Assembly (NCBI GenBank): GCA_934096175.1
Contig: CAKOLG010000015.1
Location: 1-27,090 of the forward strand
Reading direction: 5' to 3'
Length of the DNA stretch: 27,090 nucleotides
Source: an uncultured Bacilli bacterium
GTDB lineage: Bacteria; Bacillota_I; Bacilli_A; RF39; UBA660
Made by a program: the position numbers and the translations under genes. Below the pieces are notes generated by a model. The model worked only from the letters and a program-made list of their open reading frames with translations, did not search any database and was not told the DNA's origin. Shown here one piece after another: positions 7,225 through 14,914 of this stretch. Numbering within the stretch: the first letter of the stretch is position 1; each line of letters opens with the position of its first letter.

Positions 7225-8041
7225 AAAAACTTAAAGTTAGCCTCTTCGTTTCAAGTTCTTTATATTTTTCCCATTCTTCTGGATAATATTCTTTTGATTT
7301 TTCTATTTCATAAACCATTTCTGCAAAATCATCAACATCTTCTAAAGATTTCACCAATGGCAAATTTATCCCCAAATAAGTTGTTAAATCTAATTTTTCT
7401 CTTACCTTTTCATTATAATATTTAGCCTTTTCATCACCAAAATTTTCCTTATAATCTATACTTTTAACATGTAAATCAAATAATTCAGTAAATTTATCAG
7501 CTCTAAAAATTCTTTTTGTTAATACATCAACTAAATACGAAACGCCATTTATTTTAACTCCTAAAAAAGGTCTATCAACTGCTTTTTGTCCTAACCTCGT
7601 TGGTGAATTATAATCTGCTATCAAAAATGAAAAATTTAGAAAAAAAGCTGAAACAACAGTGTTATAGTCATTTATATTATAATGCAAAACATTACTAGAT
7701 GGTTTACTTAAAAAAATTGAAGCAGGAACACTACATGAAGCAACAAGAGATTTTTTTCTAAACTCTTCTTTCGACCATTGTGGAATTGAGCAAATAACAG
7801 GATTTTCCTCAAAGTGATAATCAGCACTATTATGAGTTATACATAACTGATCAAGATTTAAAAACTCTTTTTCCGGATTAATTAATTCCTTATAAACTAA
7901 AGCATCCATTATGGTTGCACAAATAGCTTGTTTTTCCAATGCTTCAATCTTTGGATGTTTTTCTAACCATGTTAAAATATGACACCCTCTATAAAATACC
8001 TCTTTCACTAAAAACTCATACTCAAATAAACTCTTATTCAT
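7223..8041 (-). CDS. Hypothetical protein, unrecognised (272 aa)
   Basis: The ATG is preceded by a strong purine SD (GGGGGGAG). There is no signal peptide or membrane helix, so it is probably cytoplasmic. The middle part has an order loosely like a transglutaminase-type fold: a Cys at the start of a helix (ICATIMDALVY), a His-rich stretch (THNSADYHFEENP) and a beta strand ending in Asp (NGVSYLVDVLTKRIF). This is only a weak resemblance. The C-terminal 70 residues are charged (EKSKEYYPEEWEKYKELETK). It has its own promoter and terminator, so it is a single-gene unit between the ftsK gene and the envelope operon. No function is assigned. Confidence 0.8.
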   Translation of the reverse strand: MNKSLFEYEFLVKEVFYRGCHILTWLEKHPKIEALEKQAICATIMDALVYKELINPEKEFLNLDQLCITHNSADYHFEENPVICSIPQWSKEEFRKKSLVASCSVPASIFLSKPSSNVLHYNINDYNTVVSAFFLNFSFLIADYNSPTRLGQKAVDRPFLGVKINGVSYLVDVLTKRIFRADKFTELFDLHVKSIDYKENFGDEKAKYYNEKVREKLDLTTYLGINLPLVKSLEDVDDFAEMVYEIEKSKEYYPEEWEKYKELETKRLTLSF

Positions 8042-8072
8042 TAAAATTCTCCCCCCAAAAAATAATTTTCAT

Positions 8073-8101
8073 ATAATACCACATAATTATAATTTATTCA
8101 A
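8073..8101 (-). promoter_or_regulatory. Promoter of the 272-aa gene
   Basis: TTGAAT (8101-8096), a 17-base spacer and TATTAT (8078-8073) read on minus. The -35 overlaps the T run of the ftsK terminator. Confidence 0.6.
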
Positions 8102-8124
8102 AAAAAATGGCTTATTAACCATTT
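8099..8124 (-). terminator. Terminator of ftsK/spoIIIE
   Basis: On minus, AAATGGTT and AGCCATTT pair (one G-T) around a 4-base loop, then a T run. The last sense codons and the stop codon lie inside the hairpin. Confidence 0.8.
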
Positions 8125-10349
8125 TCTTTTTTCCCTGCTAAAACTTCACGTGGCTTAGACCCATTTTGAGGTCCAATAATCCCTCGTTCTTCTAACAAAT
8201 CTATTATTCTAGCAGCTCTATTATAACCAAGTCTAAAACGACGCTGAATTAATGATGCACTAATTTTACCAGTTTCCATGGCAAATTCTAATACCTCATT
8301 ATATAAAGGGTCATCGTAACTTTCTTTATCACCAGAAACCGGATTATGCTCTTCCTCAATTTGTTTATTTAATGTATCATCATAAATTGCTGATTGTTGC
8401 GCACAAACATATTCAATAACTCTTCTAATTTCATCATCAGTTATAAAACATCCTTGAATACGGATAGGTGAATTTTCACCCATTGGTAAAAACAACATAT
8501 CACCTTTACCTAATAGTTTTTCTGCACCACCAGTATCAAGTATCGTTCTTGAATCAATCTGCGAAGCAACAGCAAACGAAATCCTAGATGGAATATTTGC
8601 TTTAATAACACCTGTAATAACATTTGTACTAGGTCTTTGAGTTGCTACAATCAAATGGATTCCTGCTGCACGAGCAAGCTGTGTAATACGTTGAATTGAA
8701 GCTTCAACTTCTTTAGAAGCAACCATCATCAAATCAGCAAGTTCATCTATAATAACCACAATATAATACATTTTTTCTAAACTAACTGCTGGGTTTTTCT
8801 CTTTTTCTTTTTCAACATACTCATTATATTCTTCGATTTTTTTAACTCCAACTTCAGCAAAAGAATCATAACGTTCATCCATAATTGCTACAATTCTTTG
8901 CAAAGCAGCGGACGCCTTTTTAGGATCTGTTACTACCGGCCATAATAAATGTGGTACACCGTTATAATTTGATAACTCAACTTTTTTTGGATCCACCAAA
9001 ACTAATTTAATCTCATCTGGTCTATAACGCATCAAAATTGAAGCTATAAAACTATTAATACAAACAGACTTACCAGAACCAGTTGAACCTGCAACTAACA
9101 AGTGAGGCATTTTGGAAATATCGGCGACTTGCACTCTTCCCATTAAATCTTTTCCTAAAGAAACCAAAATTTTCATTTTTTCTGATCCCTTAGGTAAATA
9201 CCCCAAGACTTCCTTAAACTTAACTGCACTTATAGAAGGATTAGGAATTTCAATACCAACGGTGCTTTTGCCTGGAATAGGTGCTTCAATTGAAACACTT
9301 TTTGCTGCCAAAGCCAAAGCAATTTCCTTATCAATATGTTCAACTCTACTTAATTTAGTTCCACTCGATACTGCTACCTCATATTGTGTAACTGCCGGAC
9401 CAACGTGAATTTCAACAACTGTTCCCTTAATTTCAAAATCATTAAGTACTCTTTCCAAAATAATTTTATTACTCTTAGTAAAATCATTACTATTAACTTT
9501 ACTATTTTTTTGAATATCATCTAATAAAGAAATTGAAGGCAAAGTATAAACTCCTCTATTTGTCGCCACCGCAGCTTGTTGCACTGGCATAACACGTTCT
9601 TCTTTCAACTCTGTTGAAATACTAACAGGTGTTGTAATCGTTGTATTTTCTCTCACATTTTCATATGCCTTTTCCTCTTTAACATAACTATGTTCCTCTG
9701 GGATTTCAACACTTTCTTCATCATCTTCATCATCATCGTCTTCATAACGATGTTTTCTTTGCGGTAATTTGGCTTTTATATTAATTAAAAGATCTCCTAT
9801 ATTAATATCAAATAACATTACTAAACTAAAAATAACTAAAGCTACTAAAACAATTATTGTTCCCGTCGCGCCAAACATTGTAGCTAAAGCAAAAGAACAA
9901 CCTGCTCCTATTATTCCACCACCAACATCAATATTACTTTGACCACTTGTAAAAATACTAGCACTAGTTCCCATTGTCGCTATTCTTGCTTTATAACTTT
10001 CCATAGTTTTACTTATTATTTCTTTAGGTTCAAACTTAGTTATAAAATTAAAATGAGCACCTGTTAAAATCACAATAATTAAAATATATAACCCCAATAA
10101 TTTAGAAGTAAAAAAATTAGGCAATTTTCTTTTTATTAACATATAAAAACCCATAAAAAGAATAATAACTAATATAAAAGCCCACCATTCACCTACTAAA
10201 AACATAGCAAACTTTTTTATCATTGCTCCTACTATTCCAAAACCAAAACCTATTATACCAATTACAATTAACAATAAACCTATTAATTCAACACTATAAT
10301 TAAACTCATTTTTTTCTTTTTCTTTTGATGTTTTTTTCTTCTTTGCCAT
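8115..10349 (-). CDS. ftsK: FtsK/SpoIIIE family DNA translocase
   Basis: Pumps double-stranded DNA through the closing septum during chromosome segregation. 744 residues. Four hydrophobic segments (about 22-44, 47-72, 83-100 and 145-180) anchor it at the division site. A short linker holds an acidic run (DDDDEDDEE at 204-212). The FtsK alpha/beta motor domain has Walker A GSTGSGKS (421-428) and Walker B VVIIDELADLM (near 533-541), with TQRPSTNVITG following. The C-terminal gamma winged helix (about 678-740; RRFRLGYNRAARIIDLLE) reads KOPS/SRS orientation sequences. The linker is short compared with E. coli FtsK and like Bacillus SpoIIIE or SftA. No sporulation genes are seen nearby, so the vegetative role is the safer call. 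Confidence 0.96.
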   Translation of the reverse strand: MAKKKKTSKEKEKNEFNYSVELIGLLLIVIGIIGFGFGIVGAMIKKFAMFLVGEWWAFILVIILFMGFYMLIKRKLPNFFTSKLLGLYILIIVILTGAHFNFITKFEPKEIISKTMESYKARIATMGTSASIFTSGQSNIDVGGGIIGAGCSFALATMFGATGTIIVLVALVIFSLVMLFDINIGDLLINIKAKLPQRKHRYEDDDDEDDEESVEIPEEHSYVKEEKAYENVRENTTITTPVSISTELKEERVMPVQQAAVATNRGVYTLPSISLLDDIQKNSKVNSNDFTKSNKIILERVLNDFEIKGTVVEIHVGPAVTQYEVAVSSGTKLSRVEHIDKEIALALAAKSVSIEAPIPGKSTVGIEIPNPSISAVKFKEVLGYLPKGSEKMKILVSLGKDLMGRVQVADISKMPHLLVAGSTGSGKSVCINSFIASILMRYRPDEIKLVLVDPKKVELSNYNGVPHLLWPVVTDPKKASAALQRIVAIMDERYDSFAEVGVKKIEEYNEYVEKEKEKNPAVSLEKMYYIVVIIDELADLMMVASKEVEASIQRITQLARAAGIHLIVATQRPSTNVITGVIKANIPSRISFAVASQIDSRTILDTGGAEKLLGKGDMLFLPMGENSPIRIQGCFITDDEIRRVIEYVCAQQSAIYDDTLNKQIEEEHNPVSGDKESYDDPLYNEVLEFAMETGKISASLIQRRFRLGYNRAARIIDLLEERGIIGPQNGSKPREVLAGKKENG

Positions 10350-10366
10350 ACTATCTCACCATACTA

Positions 10367-10396
10367 ATTATATCATCAATAATTAAATTATTGCAA
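10367..10396 (-). promoter_or_regulatory. Promoter of ftsK/spoIIIE
   Basis: TTGCAA (10396-10391), an 18-base spacer and TATAAT (10372-10367) on minus, about 18 bases from the start codon. The -10 is perfect and the -35 is four of six. Confidence 0.55.
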
Positions 10397-10437
10397 AGGT
10401 ATTACAACAATTTAACATTTTTAGCAAACCTAAAGAA

Positions 10438-10458
10438 AAGAGAATTAATAATTCCCCT
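10438..10458 (-). terminator. Probable terminator of the small-membrane-peptide unit
   Basis: On minus, AGGGGAATT and AATTCTCTT form a 9-bp stem with two G-T pairs and a 3-base loop, followed by TTCTTT. It directly follows a TAG at 10459-10457 that closes a hydrophobic reading frame. Confidence 0.5.
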
Positions 10459-10561
10459 AATAAAAGACAAAACTAGCTAATATAATTGTAATAACAATAT
10501 AAGCTATAATGATTAGAAGTGAACTAACTTCTCTTTCCCTAAAGGTCCTAAATATATGCTC
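10457..10561 (-). other. Hydrophobic open frame without a canonical start
   Basis: On minus the frame reads FREREVSS then LLIIIAYIVITIILASFVFY and stops at a TAG just before the terminator. It looks like the end of a small single-helix membrane protein (charged head, then helix). No ATG, GTG or TTG occurs in the open part, which begins after a TAG at 10564-10562. It overlaps the end of the 28-aa gene in another frame. It could be a decayed or frameshifted second small membrane gene, or chance. Confidence 0.25.
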
Positions 10562-10634
10562 CTACTATGATAATTAATAATATAAATAAGACTAGGATTA
10601 TTGCAGGACCTAAATTATTTCCACAATGATTCAT
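10548..10634 (-). CDS. Tiny single-TM protein, YjcZ-like (28 aa)
   Basis: The frame begins MNHCGNNLG and continues PAIILVLFILLIIIVGAYI, closing with TAG. A strong SD (AGGAGGAA) lies at the right distance from the ATG. The pattern of a short Gly/Asn/Cys head followed by a helix reading (A)xxLVLFILLIIxVGAxx is that of the tiny YjcZ/TIGR01732-type membrane proteins of Bacillaceae. Those are often called sporulation proteins, though their role is unclear. No typical sigma-A promoter stands out upstream. The gene lies alone in the 400-bp gap between ftsK and prsA, transcribed away from prsA. Confidence 0.75.
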   Translation of the reverse strand: MNHCGNNLGPAIILVLFILLIIIVGAYI

Positions 10635-10707
10635 AAATCATTCCTCCTTCATTTTGTCTTTTCACTTATATTCTATGGTTCATTGATTATTTATGTTCTT
10701 ATTTTTC

Positions 10708-10736
10708 TTGTATTTTGAATTATAGATTGCTATAAT
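10708..10736 (+). promoter_or_regulatory. Promoter of prsA
   Basis: TTGTAT (10708-10713), a 17-base spacer and TATAAT (10731-10736). Initiation near 10743 gives a leader of about 18 nt containing AAGGAGG. Confidence 0.8.
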
Positions 10737-10760
10737 TATAAGTATGTTAAGGAGGAAAAC

Positions 10761-11795
10761 ATGAAAAAGAAAATAATTGTGCTAGCCCTTTGCGTATTAA
10801 TGATTTCAGGGTGTGGAAGTAAAATACCAAAATTATCAAACGGCGACGAAGCGGTCGTAACACTAAAAGACGGTTCAATGATTAGTGCAAATGAACTATA
10901 TACTGAATTAAAAGATGAATATGCACTAGAAACATTAGTAAACATGATTGATAAAAAAATCTTAGAAGATAAATACAGTGATCATGTTGAAGATGCTAAA
11001 AAATCTGCTGAATCAACTATGACTCAACTAGAAAGTGCCTATGGTGATGATTTAGAATCTGCTATTCAATACTATACTGGATACAAAACAACGGCAGCTT
11101 ATAAAAATTATTTATATATAAACTACTTACAACAGATGGTAATTGAAGCATATTGTAAAAAACAAATTACTGATAAAGAAATCGAAACATACTACGACAA
11201 AGATGTTGTTGGCGATATCAAAGTTAGTCATATTTTAATTACTGCTAACGTAACAGATGATATGACAGATGATGAAAAAACTAAAGCAGAAAATGAAGCT
11301 AAAGAAAAGGTTGAAGCAATTATTGCTGAACTTAATAAAACAAGTAAAGAAAATATTGCTGATAAATTTGCTGAATTAGCTAAAGAACAATCTAACGACG
11401 AATCAACTAAAGAAACTGGTGGTTCTTTAGGATTCATTAATAAATCTACTTTAAGTGATACTTATGATGAATTAGTAACTGCAGCATATAAATTAAAAGA
11501 TGGCGAATATTCAAAAAATATCATTACTACTGAATTAGGTTACCATGTTATCTTAAGAACTGAAACTAAAGAAAAAGCTAGTTTAGAAGATGTTAGAGAT
11601 TCAATTATCGAAACATTAGCAAATGAATATTTATCTAAAAATAGTGTTGCAAACGTTAAAGCAATGCAAGAAATTAGAAAAGATTATGATCTTGAAATCC
11701 AAGATTCTGAATTAAAAACAAAATATGCTACATACATTCAAAATCAATTAAATTATTATACAAAACAAGATGAAGAAGCAAAAACTAACAAATAA
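10761..11795 (+). CDS. prsA: PrsA-type foldase lipoprotein (parvulin PPIase)
   Basis: An extracellular, membrane-tethered peptidyl-prolyl isomerase that helps exported proteins fold at the membrane-wall interface. 344 residues. The signal peptide ends in the lipobox ISGC with Cys18 as the lipid-modified residue. Residues about 30-150 form the SurA/PrsA-like N-terminal chaperone region. The parvulin (PpiC) domain runs from about 152 to 269: VSHILITA, GGSLGFINKSTL, and TELGYHVILRTE. A helical, lysine-rich C-terminal part completes the chaperone domain. SD AAGGAGG lies 5 bases before the ATG. It is one of only two plus-strand genes here and stands alone. It probably serves the surface and secreted proteins encoded in this window, which is an inference. 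Confidence 0.93.
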   Translation: MKKKIIVLALCVLMISGCGSKIPKLSNGDEAVVTLKDGSMISANELYTELKDEYALETLVNMIDKKILEDKYSDHVEDAKKSAESTMTQLESAYGDDLESAIQYYTGYKTTAAYKNYLYINYLQQMVIEAYCKKQITDKEIETYYDKDVVGDIKVSHILITANVTDDMTDDEKTKAENEAKEKVEAIIAELNKTSKENIADKFAELAKEQSNDESTKETGGSLGFINKSTLSDTYDELVTAAYKLKDGEYSKNIITTELGYHVILRTETKEKASLEDVRDSIIETLANEYLSKNSVANVKAMQEIRKDYDLEIQDSELKTKYATYIQNQLNYYTKQDEEAKTNK

Positions 11796-11823
11796 AAAGA
11801 ACTTTTTTAGTTCTTTTTATTTT
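11794..11823. terminator. Bidirectional terminator between prsA and recX
   Basis: AAAAAGAACT and AGTTCTTTTT form a perfect 10-bp stem with a 5-base loop. A/T runs on both sides let it serve both converging genes. It starts inside the prsA stop codon, and the recX stop (11807) is in its loop. Confidence 0.88.
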
Positions 11824-12580
11824 GCAAAAAATTATCTATCTCATCATAAGTAAAACCTTTACATAAAAGCTTATTACGTATACGAAATAATAAATCATTA
11901 CTAGCATACTTTGACGATAATTTCTTATACCACTTATTATATTCCTTCTCAATTAAAGAATCATCATTTCTAAATTCCGAATTAGTAATAACATTTTCTA
12001 TCATCCATTTATAATAGCCTAAATTACTTAAATCATAAACAATTTTTTCCTTCAACTTATTCATTCCATACTGATGATTACATTTTATTCTTTTATTAAT
12101 AATTAACTGAATTTTTTTCAACCAAACTTCATCATCAATATCATTTAAATAAGGTTGTATAGACTCTTCCTTCATTCCTAAAACAATCAAATCTCTTTTT
12201 ATCTTATTTGGTCCATCATTACTTAAATTTAACTTATCACTAACATAACATTTAATATATAAATCATCATTTAAATATTTCTCATTTTTCAATTTCACAA
12301 TTACTTTATTAATAATATCCCTATCAAAGTCTTTTTCTAAATACTTAATTATTTCTTTTTCTGTTCTTATTTTCCTTGTAATATATTTTAACGTTTTATA
12401 ATAAGCTTCTAAAGAATTATTATATTCCAACAATTCATTATATTCATCATTACTAATTTCCTTTTTTACCAATAAATTATATTTAACTATTACATCATCA
12501 TATATCTTAACTTCTAAGTCATCATCAAAAAAAATTATATATCGATTATCTTTTAATTTTCGATATTTTTTTATTTTCAT
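11807..12580 (-). CDS. recX: RecX family regulator of RecA
   Basis: RecX binds RecA filaments and tunes recombination and SOS signalling. The start is placed at the ATG at 12580 (MKIKKYRKLKDN), which has AGGTGG close upstream. The ATG at 12625 would run through the promoter. 257 residues, typical for Bacilli RecX. An N-terminal beta-rich extension (KDNRYIIFFDDDLEVKIYDD) is followed by three helical RecX repeats: LKYITRKIRTEKEIIKYLEK with VIVKLKNEKYLNDDLYIKCY, then GPNKIKRDLIVLGMKEESI, then YGMNKLKEKIVYDLSNLGY. The sequence is Lys/Asn/Ile-rich but the repeat signatures are clear. A LexA-like operator overlaps the upstream edge of its promoter. Confidence 0.87.
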   Translation of the reverse strand: MKIKKYRKLKDNRYIIFFDDDLEVKIYDDVIVKYNLLVKKEISNDEYNELLEYNNSLEAYYKTLKYITRKIRTEKEIIKYLEKDFDRDIINKVIVKLKNEKYLNDDLYIKCYVSDKLNLSNDGPNKIKRDLIVLGMKEESIQPYLNDIDDEVWLKKIQLIINKRIKCNHQYGMNKLKEKIVYDLSNLGYYKWMIENVITNSEFRNDDSLIEKEYNKWYKKLSSKYASNDLLFRIRNKLLCKGFTYDEIDNFLQNKKN

Positions 12581-12596
12581 ATAACCACCTATTAAA

Positions 12597-12625
12597 ATTA
12601 TATCAAAATTATTCAAAGTCAACAA
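12597..12625 (-). promoter_or_regulatory. Promoter of recX
   Basis: TTGTTG (12625-12620), a 17-base spacer and TATAAT (12602-12597) on minus. Initiation near 12590 is only about 10 bases from the start codon. Confidence 0.65.
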
Positions 12626-12638
12626 GAACGTTTGTTCT
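12625..12638 (-). promoter_or_regulatory. LexA (DinR) operator upstream of recX
   Basis: On minus AGAACAAACGTTCT matches the inner part of the Gram-positive SOS box (CGAAC RNRY GTTYG) at every position except the outermost base on each side. It abuts the -35 of recX, so bound LexA would block polymerase. The match is direct; control by LexA is inferred. Confidence 0.7.
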
Positions 12639-12641
12639 AAA

Positions 12642-12671
12642 TAAAAAAAGCTTACAATCTATCTTGTAAAC
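12642..12671 (-). terminator. Terminator of the ackA-nrnA operon
   Basis: On minus, GTTTACAA and TTGTAAGC pair (one T-G) around a 6-base loop, followed by TTTTTTT. The stop codon lies in the 3' arm of the stem. Confidence 0.85.
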
Positions 12672-13629
12672 TCTCCTTATATTTTTTACACTCTTCATCT
12701 AGCGCTTTTAACAATTTATCAATATCTTCTTTATTGTGTGTTCTAACTCCCGAAGCAAACTTATGACCACCACCGCCATATAAAGCAGCTATTTCATTAA
12801 TAACTGGGCCTTTACTCCTAATATTAACTTTATAAAGTTCGTTTTTATCATCATAAGTCACAAATGTCCAAACATAAACGCCTTTTATATTACTAAAATC
12901 ATTAATCATATTTGATGGTGTTGCACTATCAACATTATACTTTTTTAATATATCACTAGTAATATTCAAATAAGCAAATCCATTTTCAGTAATATTTAAA
13001 TTATTTGATAAATATCCATGAAACTTTATTTCTTCATAAGGTCTTTCATATAAATTTTGATACAACTCTGTAAAATTTATTTGTGTCTTATCAATTAAGT
13101 CAGCAACCAATCTAAATGTCTTCGTTGTCGTATAACTTATCAAAAACCTATCACTATCAGAAACAACACCTAAATACAAATTTTCAGCAATCTTTCGATC
13201 TAATTTCATATTAGTAGCCAATAAAAGCTCTATTATCATTTGACAAGTACTAGATGAAGTCTCATCTTTCCAATCACATTCTCCAAATACTTCATCAGAA
13301 GGATGATGATCTATCTTAAACACTTCCGTAAAAGCCGACTTATCAACGCCATCAACTCGCGATATATTTGGAACATCACAAGCTATTAACAAAGCTGGTT
13401 TATCAAACTTTGTTTCGTCTATTTTATCAAGATTACCATAATACTTAAACTTAGCTACAGAAGCTCCAACTGCATATACTTGCTTTTTAGGAAAAGTCAA
13501 CTTTATCGAATCTCGTAACGCAATTTGTGATGCAACAGCATCGGGATCGGGACTGATGTGTCTAGCAATTACTATAATTTCATATTGTTTTATTTTTTTT
13601 AAAATTCTTTTCAACTCCAACTTTAACAT
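12652..13629 (-). CDS. nrnA: DHH/DHHA1 phosphoesterase, NrnA-like (nanoRNase / pAp phosphatase)
   Basis: A cytoplasmic metal-dependent exonuclease family that degrades 2-5 nt RNAs and, in some members, dephosphorylates pAp; cyclic dinucleotide breakdown products are also substrates in relatives. 325 residues, the usual length. Motifs in order: HISPDPDA (24-31), IACDVPN (Asp85), DHHPSD (107-112) and, in the C-terminal DHHA1 domain, GGGGHKFASGV. The first motif has Ala-Ser where a Gly-Ser is common (DAVASQ). It follows the first acetate kinase by 19 bases with SD AAAGGAAA and no terminator between, so the two are co-transcribed. NrnA versus a related GdpP-type standalone phosphodiesterase cannot be separated here, but no membrane or GGDEF part is present. 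Confidence 0.9.
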   Translation of the reverse strand: MLKLELKRILKKIKQYEIIVIARHISPDPDAVASQIALRDSIKLTFPKKQVYAVGASVAKFKYYGNLDKIDETKFDKPALLIACDVPNISRVDGVDKSAFTEVFKIDHHPSDEVFGECDWKDETSSSTCQMIIELLLATNMKLDRKIAENLYLGVVSDSDRFLISYTTTKTFRLVADLIDKTQINFTELYQNLYERPYEEIKFHGYLSNNLNITENGFAYLNITSDILKKYNVDSATPSNMINDFSNIKGVYVWTFVTYDDKNELYKVNIRSKGPVINEIAALYGGGGHKFASGVRTHNKEDIDKLLKALDEECKKYKESLQDRL

Positions 13630-13648
13630 CAGTCATTTCCTTTCTCTT

Positions 13649-14830
13649 TTAAGCACAAACTAACTCGTAAGTATCATCAGCAATCATTAATTCTTCATTT
13701 GTTGGTACAACAAAAACTCTAATACTTGAATCAGCTGTTGAAAGCTCTTTTTCAACGCCACGAACATTATTTTCATTCAAATCAATTTTTACACCTAAGC
13801 ACGCTAACTTAGCACATACCATTTCACGTACTGGTGCAGCATTTTCACCCAAACCAGCTGTAAAACAAATAACATCTGCTCCACCTAATTCAACATAATA
13901 CATTGCTATATAATTAACAACTGTCTTAACATATTTTTCTAAAGCTAACTTACATCTTTCGTCTCCTGCTTCAACTCCAGCATATACATCTCTAAAGTCA
14001 TTTGACTTACCACTCAAACCTAAAAAACCACTCTTTTTATTCAAATCACTTACAACATCTTCAGCACTTCTATTTGTCTTCTTAGCTACATAAGTTACAA
14101 TTGAAGGATCTATATCACCACTACGAGTTCCCATCATAATTCCAGCAAGAGGAGTAAATCCCATAGACGTATCAACACATACACCATCTTTAACTGCTGA
14201 AATACTTCCTCCACTACCTAAATGACAAATTATTGCCTTATAATTATCTTTACCAATTAATCTTGGAATTTGTTTGCTTATATAACAATGACTTGTTCCA
14301 TGAGCACCATATTTACGAACCATTAAATCAGTATACCATTCATATGGAACAGGATACATATAAGTCGCTGGTTCCATAGTTTGATGAAATGCTGTATCAA
14401 AAACAGCTACCATTGGCACATTTGGAAGAGCACTTTTAACAGCTTCAATTCCCAAAACATGAGCTGGATTATGTAAAGGTGCTAATTCAGCAAATCTCTT
14501 AATATCATCTAAAACTTCATCATCAATAATAACTGATTTATTGTATTTATCGCCACCATGAACAATTCTATGACCAACCGCACTTATTTCTTCCAAAGAT
14601 GAAACTATTCCCAAAGATATTAATCTATCTAACATTATTTGGACAGCTACAGTGTGATTTGGCATTTCTATTTCTTCAAAATACTTTTCTCCATTATACT
14701 TTATATTAAAAAAACTACCTGGTAAAGTTACTCTCTCAAAATATCCAGATGCAATAAGTTGCTTATTATCCATCTCAAATAAACTAAATTTTAATGAACT
14801 ACTACCAGCATTAACAGACATTATTTTCAT
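13649..14830 (-). CDS. ackA: Acetate kinase, copy 1
   Basis: Interconverts acetate + ATP and acetyl phosphate + ADP. 393 residues of the ASKHA fold. Conserved residues are present: Asn7 in SVNAGSSSLKF, Arg88 in GHRIVHGG, His120 in LAPLHNPA, Asp145 in FDTAFHQT, His177, Arg236 in MMGTRSGDIDP and the ending TNEELMIADDTYEL. Residue 176 is Ala (YGAHGTSH) where many acetate kinases have Phe lining the acetate pocket; streptococcal enzymes, from memory, also have Ala. HLGNG is HLGSG (Ser206). It has its own promoter and is co-transcribed with nrnA. No phosphotransacetylase gene is in the window. Confidence 0.93.
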   Translation of the reverse strand: MKIMSVNAGSSSLKFSLFEMDNKQLIASGYFERVTLPGSFFNIKYNGEKYFEEIEMPNHTVAVQIMLDRLISLGIVSSLEEISAVGHRIVHGGDKYNKSVIIDDEVLDDIKRFAELAPLHNPAHVLGIEAVKSALPNVPMVAVFDTAFHQTMEPATYMYPVPYEWYTDLMVRKYGAHGTSHCYISKQIPRLIGKDNYKAIICHLGSGGSISAVKDGVCVDTSMGFTPLAGIMMGTRSGDIDPSIVTYVAKKTNRSAEDVVSDLNKKSGFLGLSGKSNDFRDVYAGVEAGDERCKLALEKYVKTVVNYIAMYYVELGGADVICFTAGLGENAAPVREMVCAKLACLGVKIDLNENNVRGVEKELSTADSSIRVFVVPTNEELMIADDTYELVCA

Positions 14831-14857
14831 ATACTTTCTACCTCTTTCTCCAGTATA

Positions 14858-14886
14858 ATTATACTATTTTTATCATTACTTCACAA
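14858..14886 (-). promoter_or_regulatory. Promoter of the ackA copy 1-nrnA operon
   Basis: TTGTGA (14886-14881), a 17-base spacer and TATAAT (14863-14858) on minus, placed directly after the terminator of the second acetate kinase gene. Confidence 0.7.
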
Positions 14887-14887
14887 G

Positions 14888-14914
14888 AAAAAAAGCTAAA
14901 GACTTTCTTTAACT
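14888..14914 (-). terminator. Terminator of ackA copy 2
   Basis: On minus, AGTTAAAG and CTTTAGCT form an 8-bp stem (one T-G) with a 5-base loop, followed by a T run. The last three codons and the stop are part of the hairpin. Confidence 0.8.

Noticed and set aside
9112..9408. Plus-strand frame inside ftsK
   Set aside because: It is antisense to the highly conserved FtsK motor domain and has no SD or known domain.
10514..10531. AGAAGT...ACTTCT hairpin as a terminator
   Set aside because: Neither strand has a following T run, and it lies inside the hydrophobic frame.
10655..10690. CATAGAATA upstream of the YjcZ-like gene as a SigK-type -10
   Set aside because: A short match in AT-rich DNA, no -35 support and no sporulation genes in the window.
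10736..10945. Minus-strand frame over the start of prsA
   Set aside because: Antisense to the prsA signal peptide and promoter; no SD and Ser/Phe-rich antisense composition.
12603..12622. TTGACT as the recX -35
   Set aside because: It stands only 14 bases from TATAAT, too close; TTGTTG at 12625-12620 gives a 17-base spacer.
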